NCBI GenBank assembly: GCA_003665825.1
Contig: QPFY01000018.1
Coordinates: forward strand, 248,001-312,000
Direction of reading: 5' to 3'
Source of the DNA: Microbotryum silenes-acaulis
Taxonomy: Eukaryota > Basidiomycota > Microbotryomycetes > Microbotryales > Microbotryaceae
Length of the DNA: 64,000 bases
Position 1 is the stretch's first letter; each line of letters starts with the position of its first letter. The notes beneath the pieces were generated by a model. That model was given only the letters and a program-made list of their open reading frames with translations. It was not told the origin of the DNA and did no database searches. Of this stretch, positions 56,730 to 64,000 are shown in pieces. The translations under genes were made by a program, and so were the position numbers.

Positions 56730-59700
56730 CACGAGGCAGAGCGCTCTCCATTCGGTCGTTCGGTTGAAGATACAGGGGCGCGGTTTTTCCAGTTGCTCAT
56801 TAGCTTCAATCCTTTAGAAACCTTGTCCAATTCCAAGACCACCACATCTTCGAATCTGGAGATGTTACACATTCTTAGGTTGATGTATGTAATTAGAGCA
56901 CCACTCGAGACTATATCACGAGTTGTTTGCTGCACTAGATAAGGTCTCAAAGTCAGGCTGTTCTCCTTAGTCTACGAGCACCAACTGAGAATTGCAGGGC
57001 GTAATGGAGCATGCCCAAGTTGGCGACCTCGTGCAGTTGCAACCGCAGTTGGTAATTCGCGCAACCGCGGGCTTGGCCGGGAGGATCGGGAGGATCAGGG
57101 CGAAGAGGTGGTATAGCAGCAGGGCTGGCGTTGTTGGTGTTGTTGTTGTTGTTCATAGATGATCCAATCGTTTTTTGTTTTTCTGATTCAGGTGAGACTC
57201 CTTTCGGTGGAATGAATCAAAAATCAAGTCACTCCGAAGAGGGAGAGGGGAAGGAGAAATATTTGGACTAAGAGCGCTGGCGTGCATCAACAACGGCAAT
57301 TTTAAGTAAAAGGCGTAGGATTGATTCTGTGGTCGATACACCGCTCAGGTTAGCAACCGGGTTGGTGGCCACTGGCCATTGAGAATTAATGATCGGCGCG
57401 CTTAGCCGGGGTCCTCCTATCCGGGGGAGCAATGTTTTAACCGATCGGCGCTGAAATCGGGCTCCCCTATTGCGCTCTTAGGCAGGGTCCTCCTATCCGG
57501 GGTAGCATTGTTCGCACCAATCGGCGCTGAAATCGGGCTCTCCTATGGAACTTCAACAGCCACGCGCGTGCGGGGTATTTCCGCCATTTCGTCCAATAAA
57601 ATCTCAGAATAGCATCATTTTCGAGGCTGGGACCCCCCATCCCCATTTTTCGAAACCTTCAGCTCTAACGAGCTTCAGGGATAGACAATACCAATCTTCC
57701 TATACCAATGTTCCCAAGACCCGAATTCGGAACCGAAATGCGATATAGCTGTTGTACTCAATACCGCCTGCTGACGAGATGGAGGATACAACCAAGTATG
57801 CATAGGTAAGACAGCTGCTGTATTGACCTTGTGCCCCCCCTCCCTCCTAATTTTCTACTTCTCTTCACTCACTACTTACTACCCCTTTTTTTCATTAATA
57901 GAATTCAACAACAGTACAATTATAAAATTACCTAAAAACCTTGGAAAAGTCGGAGAGAATGCAGTTGAGCACACTGGCTAGGCCAGCTTCGGAGCTTCGG
58001 ATCTCGAAGATGGGAGTTTCCTTTTGCCGAATCATATTGGGCCCTACTGGGTCTTAAGGGTATTAATGGTATTGGGACCAAAAAGCTGACTGGTCACTTG
58101 CTGTGAAGTGTATTAGATAACAAAAAAATGTGGCTCACGGCTCGCTCCCGCACTTTGACCTTGGCCGAAGCACATCGACGCGTCGACGCACACTGGGTGA
58201 CTAAATGCTCCTCAAATTGAGTCGGACCAGGTTGCTGATTGGTCCCTCTTCTTGTTCCTGTTCCTGTTCTTGTTCTTCTGCAATGATCGATTGGGAGCGA
58301 TCTTAAACCTTGTCCAATTACGACCTCATCGGTGTCTCTCCCGCCTCGCATATTAACCAATGATCATCTTGTGATTATTCCGCATCTCGATAGTTGACAC
58401 AAAGCATACAAGGGGACCACACCGGTGACATTTCCGGTGAGACGTCTCAGAATTTGGGTGTGTAGCTCTTCATTCTCTCATCACCTGATTGTGTCCTATT
58501 CTCTGAAGTGCGACTTGACTTCTGACAAATCGCACTTTTCACAATGCATGCATGACCAGGGACTTCTCGCTTGACCCTCAGCTACGCACCCAACGCAGTA
58601 TCGGACAGTGCAGTAGAAGGCTGTGGGCAAATTGATGGGAAGTGCAATACAGAGGGCGACTGGTAAACCTCAGGTTCTATCTGCCATGTGGAAATCCGAG
58701 TATTCAAGACGATTTCGATCGCAATGTTGACCACCGGTGGATTTTCCCCGCGCCGGGTACCCTGACTCAAAAACCTAGTCACTTTCAGTGCCACTACAGT
58801 ACGATCTGGTGATGACCCTCGTTCTTACAATAAATTTCAAGCAAACAAAACCGAGGAGACCGATTGAGATACCACTAGAACTGTCATCTGCACAGGCTGC
58901 GTTGGTCGACCGTAGAAATAGTCGGAGGCCAGCAATAGCTCGCAGGCCACTCGTGCACTCTGATGCGAGGAGGAATGGTAGAGTACGAAGAACAACATCG
59001 TGATCCTGACTCAGTGATGTTCGTTCAGGTGTATACACCCCACTTATCTTTCCATAGCTAACTCTGAGCTTCTGCCTTTTCGATGTAACAGTAGTACATG
59101 TACCGGTGAGAGCACGCAACGGATCGGGTCACACGGCAGAGAGCACATGAAAGGCGCAGGTGTGATTGGCATCAAAGTCACCTGTTTCTCAGCACCGGGA
59201 CAGATATCATTGGTGTATTGTCAAACTCATTCCTCGTTATCAAACTAGAAGGAGTTCAATCATACACGAACATCCTGTCAGGAGTATTGAGTGCGTCGTC
59301 ATGTATCTGAAATGTCGAGAGTCCAATATCGACGCAAATGTACAACTGTCTTAGTGGCTGCGTGGCTTAAAGTGGCCAAGACAACACCATTGAAAAGCAC
59401 CGAAAAACATATCGAGTATGGGACCAGTTTAGCCTTAGTTCGAGTACACATTATAATGTGGGGGTAAATGGAGTCTGATAATTAGCAATGTGATCTCTGC
59501 TGAGATCTCAGGAAGTATCAACAAAGACCCGGCACGGACTTCGGGCATCTGACTGGCCTGACTGCGCACGCTATAAACACCAAACGCAATGGCGGAAATT
59601 CGAAAGCGCACTCACTAAGCGCAGCCAAGAAGAATGCCCGCTTATCTTATCCCCAGCAGCAGAGCGCTTTCCTTCTGGATCTCTAGCTGACCTGTTAGAC

Positions 59701-59873
59701 CTCCCGCTGTCGGCACTACTGCTAGGCAGTAACCTTTTCAAGCGGGCTAGAGCGCATTTAAGCGGTAGCCAACCCCTGTCAGCCTTGGTTGCCTCTCGGT
59801 CGTATGGTTGCTACTTTCCATTCCCTGCACTTCCGAGGGAAGGGCAATATTGTATGACTTGAAGAGACACTAG
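56730..59873. other. gene-poor region
   Basis: No gene supported. Contains the CCGCAGTTG-type word near 57,040, a tandem repeat at 57,396-57,546, and AT-rich stretches at 57,830-57,930. Open frames are short and lack domains. Confidence 0.5.
57396..57546. repeat. 75 bp tandem repeat, two units
   Basis: Units at 57,396-57,470 and 57,471-57,546, each with GGTCCTCCTATCCGGGG and ATCGGCGCTGAAATCGGGCT, about 85 percent identical. Confidence 0.85.
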
Positions 59874-60404
59874 TCAATGAAAAGGCAAAAGCACGCGAGA
59901 GCTTGCATCATCTGTTTGGATTGAGGCTTTTGGAACAAGAGCCTTCGATTCCAGACAGCCATTAAAAATTTCCCAAGTTTCGTCATCACTGCGATCATCT
60001 TCCGCATTGAACTCCCACTCCTCAAGCACAAATGCACCGTTGTCTGTGGCGTCGATAGAGTAATGACTCAAATCGTCGCTCGAATGATCACTCATGTCAA
60101 AGTCAACTCCTTCGTTCGTGTTGTCGTCCGTCTCATCAATCGTGTCACCAGGGCTGCGGGCAAACGAAGTCAAATCCGGCAGGCCATCCGCTGTCGTTTG
60201 CTCAGTGTCGTCGGTACACCAAAGCCGAAGCGCCACGCACCCCTCCATCGGTTGTTCGCCCGTGTCATGGGTGCACTGCCACAGGTAGCAATCAAGGCTC
60301 GGGATCGATGGCTCCGATGGAGGAGGGCTCCGAGTCGGTCGACGTGTCGGACGCGGCCTCGTTGGGTTGCCGTGAATACTGTGGTACTCGGGATCCGGTC
60401 GCAT
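59874..60404 (-). CDS. hypothetical acidic protein
   Basis: Single open frame of 176 residues with ATG at 60,404 (MRPDPEYHSIHG). Pro/Arg-rich start (residues 12-32), a Cys/Trp patch (LDCYLWQCTHD, ALRLWCTDD), then an Asp/Ser/Thr-rich half (DETDDNTNEGVDFDMSDHSSDD, ending DDRSDDETWEIF). Biased composition argues for a real or recently real coding sequence, but no family was recognised and no splice signals support it. The antisense frame is a shadow. Confidence 0.35.
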   Translation of the reverse strand: MRPDPEYHSIHGNPTRPRPTRRPTRSPPPSEPSIPSLDCYLWQCTHDTGEQPMEGCVALRLWCTDDTEQTTADGLPDLTSFARSPGDTIDETDDNTNEGVDFDMSDHSSDDLSHYSIDATDNGAFVLEEWEFNAEDDRSDDETWEIFNGCLESKALVPKASIQTDDASSRVLLPFH

Positions 60405-61505
60405 CCGCTATTTTAATTTCTCGAGGCTAATAGAAGTCGTAGCGGCAGTAAGTTCTGGACTTTAGCGTCTCGACGACGAGTCATTCCCGGCGGCCACAAG
60501 AGGAGGGAGGCTAAAGCCGGCTTACGGGAGGGAGAGGAAGAGGATGTGATTTCGAACGGGCCTTCACTTTTCGCCGCAAAGACTCGGAAAATGACGAGCA
60601 TTGGTGGGATCAGTAAGGCAGCATTTGGAAGGAAGGCCCAGCCCGATGTGCGGAGGAAGCGGTGAAGGGGAATGAACAGAGAGCAGCGGTTTGAACTGCC
60701 GAGACGTTTGAGGGGAGTTTTCTTCTTGTTTTCAGGAAGACTTCCTAGATCCAATACATATTTTTCTTGTCTCTCACTTTTTGCGTGTTTCAAGTCTCGT
60801 TTGGCATCGTCTCCAGTCTCCGACCTCAGCGTTTCGTTCTGGAACTCGGTCTCGCTTCTCGATTCTACCCCAACTGCGGTCTCTTGTGTCTCTCGCCTTG
60901 GTGTCTTAAAAGCTCTTAGTCATACCTCGGCCTTTTATTATCATATCAGCTTTGATCGCGATAGCATAATGCCAGCAGCGTAGCCGGAGGATTTTACAGA
61001 CGCCTCGCTCTTCGGGGACAAGACTGGCTCCTTTTCTCGTTCTCGCACGGGCCATGACCTCATCTTTTTCTTTTTCTTTTTCTTCTTCGCCCTCTCCTCT
61101 GTTCCCGTGGTCGCCCCGCTCTCGATGATCGCCTTCTACTTCCTCCCCCTCGTGAATTTCTTACGGTTGGTCTTGGTGTCTTTTTCCTTGTCTTTCCCTA
61201 CTAGGGACGCTGGATTTGCTTGTGGTAGTGGCGATGTGTGTCGCAGGGAGCCCATGCTTGAAGCGATGCCGATGAGTGCAAGGCGGTGGGGGAGGGTTGA
61301 AGCTTGAAGGTGGGGGTGCCAGTGCCATGTGCTGAGGCAAAGGGCCGATTAGCGTAGGCGAGTTAGCAAGTGCACTACTTAGCCGCTATTCTGCCTCCGG
61401 GCGCGAGCCGTGGGGTGGGGGGGGGGGGGGGGGGGGGGGGATGGTATACCATGCCTGTACCAACGTTCTGGGCCAAATTTCAAAAAAGCTGCCTTAACGC
61501 TTTGC
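60405..61505. other. unassigned region left of the second Helitron copy
   Basis: A plus-strand stretch at 60,985-61,160 could be an exon with two hydrophobic segments (FFFFFFFFALSSVPVVAPLS, MIAFYFLPLVNFLRLVLV), but no start or neighbouring exon was found. A G24 run lies at 61,417-61,440, followed by GGTATACC. Confidence 0.3.
61417..61440. repeat. G24 homopolymer
   Basis: Twenty-four G after GGGGT, 66 bp before the start of the duplicated block. Its length is likely unreliable in any assembly. Confidence 0.9.
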
Positions 61506-64000
61506 GCGCGACCTAGTTTTTTTGGCAGGCTTAATTTGACCTGCATAGGTGTGGTCCGGCTCCGATCAACAGGATCAGCTCCCCGCGCGTAATGACAACA
61601 ATCAACCGACCTTGGTATTGCGACCCGTATAAGCGTCCGCCGTACAGCTTTGTAGAACGGACAGCGTGGTCAGCGGGCTCGCCCCACCACCACCTCCTCC
61701 GCAAAGGCGAGTGCGCCGGGCTCGAATCGCGCTCAAACCGCTCAAACCCCACTTTTCGATCCGCGATGAGCTCGGCCCGCAGACGGCCGTATGCACCCAC
61801 TGCAAGGCTTGGCACTGGGAGTGCGAAAGGTCCAAGTCGACCGGACACTTTGGCACGTGCTGCTCGCAGGGCAAGGTGCAGCTGCCTCCCCCTCCCCAGC
61901 CCAATCTCGAGTATCGGCAGCTTCTTGAAGACTCGGATAGCGGTCAGTTGCTCCGTCCAACAACATTCGTCTGCACTGTACTCACATGCTGAACTGTGCG
62001 ACGATATTTCCACGACAATCTTCCCACGCACACAGAAGCCAAAGCGTTCCGCGAGAACGCCCGATCGTACAACAACGTGTTGTCGTTCACTTCGCTCGCT
62101 GCTCACTTTGACCAGACTCGAATGGTCACTCTAGGAGCCGCGTGTTTCGCGTGTTTGGTCGCCTTTACCATCGACTCGGCGCCCTGATTCCTGCCGTGAA
62201 TCAACGCCCAGCCTTTGCTCAAACATGGCTGATCGACCCGGCCGAGGCCCCCGACACTCGACTTGGACCCGATGGCGCAGACAGTCGCATGCAACGATCT
62301 ACTTTGACCAAGCTCGAGTCCATCCTGCGCACCGGCAATCGCTTTGTGAGGGAGTTCGCATCGGCCAGAGCTCGCAGGTTGGGATACGGCCAAAGAGTGG
62401 ATCCTGCGCCTCTGCCTCCCGCCAGGCCGGGACCGACGCACCCACAACCTTCCTACGTCAAGCACGGAAATGGCGATGCTTATCTGCGATTCCGACACCA
62501 ACACGGGAGATCGTGGACCGCAAGACCTTGTTCTCCAGGTACACGGTGATCGATGTCCCGATGGTCGGCCCAAGTACCAAGTTGTTAGCTCGCTCCATCC
62601 GTCCGCGATGCCTCTCCGTTACCCACTACTTTTTCCTGCCGGGGAAGATGGCTTCCACCCCAACATTCCTCTTTGCGGGTTCCACCAAGCCCGGCCGCCA
62701 ATCGCCAGAAACCGAGAGCAGATCGGCAATGGTGTCGAATCGCGCGAGGTACTTGCCGGTCTCGGTCTTGATGACGGAGGCGAAGAGGAGGACGAAGACC
62801 GCGACGATGAGGATGAAGACGGCGAGGAAGGGGACGAAGAGGATGGTGATGGCGAACGTAAGCGTCTTCCGCTCTTTCTCATATGTTCCTTTCTGTTGAG
62901 ACGTAAGCACAGACTCACATAGAATGTTCGAACATCTAGGACGATCATCAAGGAGACGAGGAATATCTTGCATACTACTTGCACGAACGCGGCGACTACT
63001 TCTCAATCCCACATGCCACCCAGCGTCTCCTCCTCGATTTTGTCATTGACGGATACTCCCAAGTCGAGATCGATCGACTTAACTATATCCGCTTTCATCA
63101 AGAGAACCTGCGCCTCACCACGGCGCAGGGCATCACCGACGCCGTTGCCAACGGTTTGACCCCGGATCAGATTGGACGTTCGGTGATATTGGGGTCGACG
63201 TTCAAGAATAGCCCGCAGGAGGTCACGCAGCGTTACCAAGATGCGATGGCGTGTGTCGTCAAATACGGGAAGCCTTCGCTGTTCATCACGGTGACGTGCA
63301 ACCCCGAATGGCCGGAAATCAAGGCTGCACTGGGGCGGAACGACAAAGCATACGACCGTCCGGATCTCATTGCACGAGTGCTTAAAGCCAAGTCCGGCAA
63401 CAAGCAACGGCCAGGCTGTTTCGGTGATGAATAGATTTTGTTTCTTTGCTGTACTTCGTATTGTGTTTTCTTAACCTCTGCGCTGAAATCATGTAGACTG
63501 TTCAATTATTCTGCTATTTTTTTGAATTTCATCCTCCCGTTAATTTAACGGGTTCCCACTGGTGTGTATAAAATACAATCTGTCGTTCTTGACCGCTAGG
63601 CTAAAAGCCAGTCGTAACTAGAACTCGACAGTTCTAGCTACTCAGAGGCTACTTCTAGGGCTGTTCTGTAAGGCATCCCCTTACAGTCGGTGTTACTCCG
63701 TCAGAGGTTCAGGGACCCGTCGCCCCCCCCCCGGGGGGCGACTTAATTGACTATTACGTACAGTAAATACCACATGTCATTATTCCCGTCCGAAACCGCC
63801 TGGTCACTTGTCATTCATCTGTGTTATTGTCGCTGGCGCCTTCCTGGGAAGCAGATTCTATGAGCTTAGCGCCCACATGCCATGCGGTGCAGCTTCGATC
63901 TCGGTCTCGGCTTGCCGCAACCGATTGGAAGGTCTCAGGACCCCTATCTCCTTTTTCGTGGCCGAACCGGACCGATTCTGGAACCGCCCGTCGTCTTGCG
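61506..64000. repeat. 2.5 kb near-identical duplication, copy B (cut by window end)
   Basis: Direct copy of 9,915-12,410. It includes the Helitron coding relic, its 3' hairpin (63,536-63,562), the interrupted MITE (63,563-63,685) and flank beyond it. One base shorter in the C run near 63,722. Confidence 0.95.
61666..63434 (+). pseudogene. Helitron RepHel N-terminal region, second copy
   Basis: Identical in every frame compared to 10,075-11,843 (same truncation before the HUH motif, same frame breaks). The shared lesions show the duplication happened after the element decayed. Confidence 0.8.

Noticed and set aside
60413..60793. 126-residue minus-strand frame with a hydrophobic segment
   Set aside because: No ATG before the hydrophobic part and no splice-consistent upstream exon; the adjacent plus-strand frame is no better.

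Overview
The window is nuclear DNA of a filamentous or dimorphic fungus, most likely a basidiomycete. Support: many short introns (about 50-130 bp, GTNNGT...AG) in nearly every gene, a GC-rich host gene set (IRA/neurofibromin, Zn2Cys6 factor, CFEM-type surface protein, MIA40, NCS1 permease), and a fungal transposon set (Helitron, MULE with SWIM finger, CACTA/Plavaka-like transposase). Pucciniomycotina (for example Microbotryomycetes) would fit, but the sequence alone does not prove it.

Layout. 1-1,638: 5' part of a minus-strand PAS-domain regulator, cut by the window start. 2.2-15 kb: a transposon-rich block with a MULE transposase relic broken by three in-frame stops, a 1.3 kb non-autonomous MULE with long repeat-bearing arms, a 5'-decayed Helitron with a recognisable 3' terminus, and copies of a 0.15 kb TGTAAGG MITE. 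One small spliced gene for a secreted, cysteine-free protein (13.3-14.0 kb) lies among them. 16.2-45.1 kb: a compact host-gene island with, in order, IRA/NF1 RasGAP (minus), purine nucleoside phosphorylase (minus), a divergent Zn2Cys6 transcription factor (plus), a CFEM/proline-rich single-pass surface protein (minus), a seven-TM protein (plus), an F-box protein with a decayed partial duplicate behind it (minus), MIA40 (plus), and an NCS1 uracil/allantoin-type permease (minus). 45.5-64 kb: a second repeat-rich block with a 2.2 kb inverted-repeat element full of GGGACSRTCCC palindromes, an AACCGCAGTT motif cluster, an unidentified nuclear-looking multi-exon gene, a broken CACTA/Plavaka-like transposase, a second transposase fragment on the other strand, and a near-perfect copy of the Helitron locus that runs off the window end.

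Most informative observation: the Helitron 3' end (hairpin plus CTGG, ending at 11,971) sits exactly where a MITE consensus would have an A^T junction, and the MITE sequence resumes at the next base. The 2.5 kb duplicate at 61,506-64,000 shares this junction and at least 439 bp beyond it, with one C-run indel as the only difference found. The second copy therefore looks like a copy of the whole locus (segmental duplication or read-through capture), not an independent Helitron insertion. Several host gene models (IRA, MIA40, secreted protein, 7-TM, CFEM) were spliced by hand with phase bookkeeping. The host genes form no obvious pathway cluster. PNP and the NCS1 permease both touch nucleobase metabolism but are 15 kb apart and probably unrelated in regulation.
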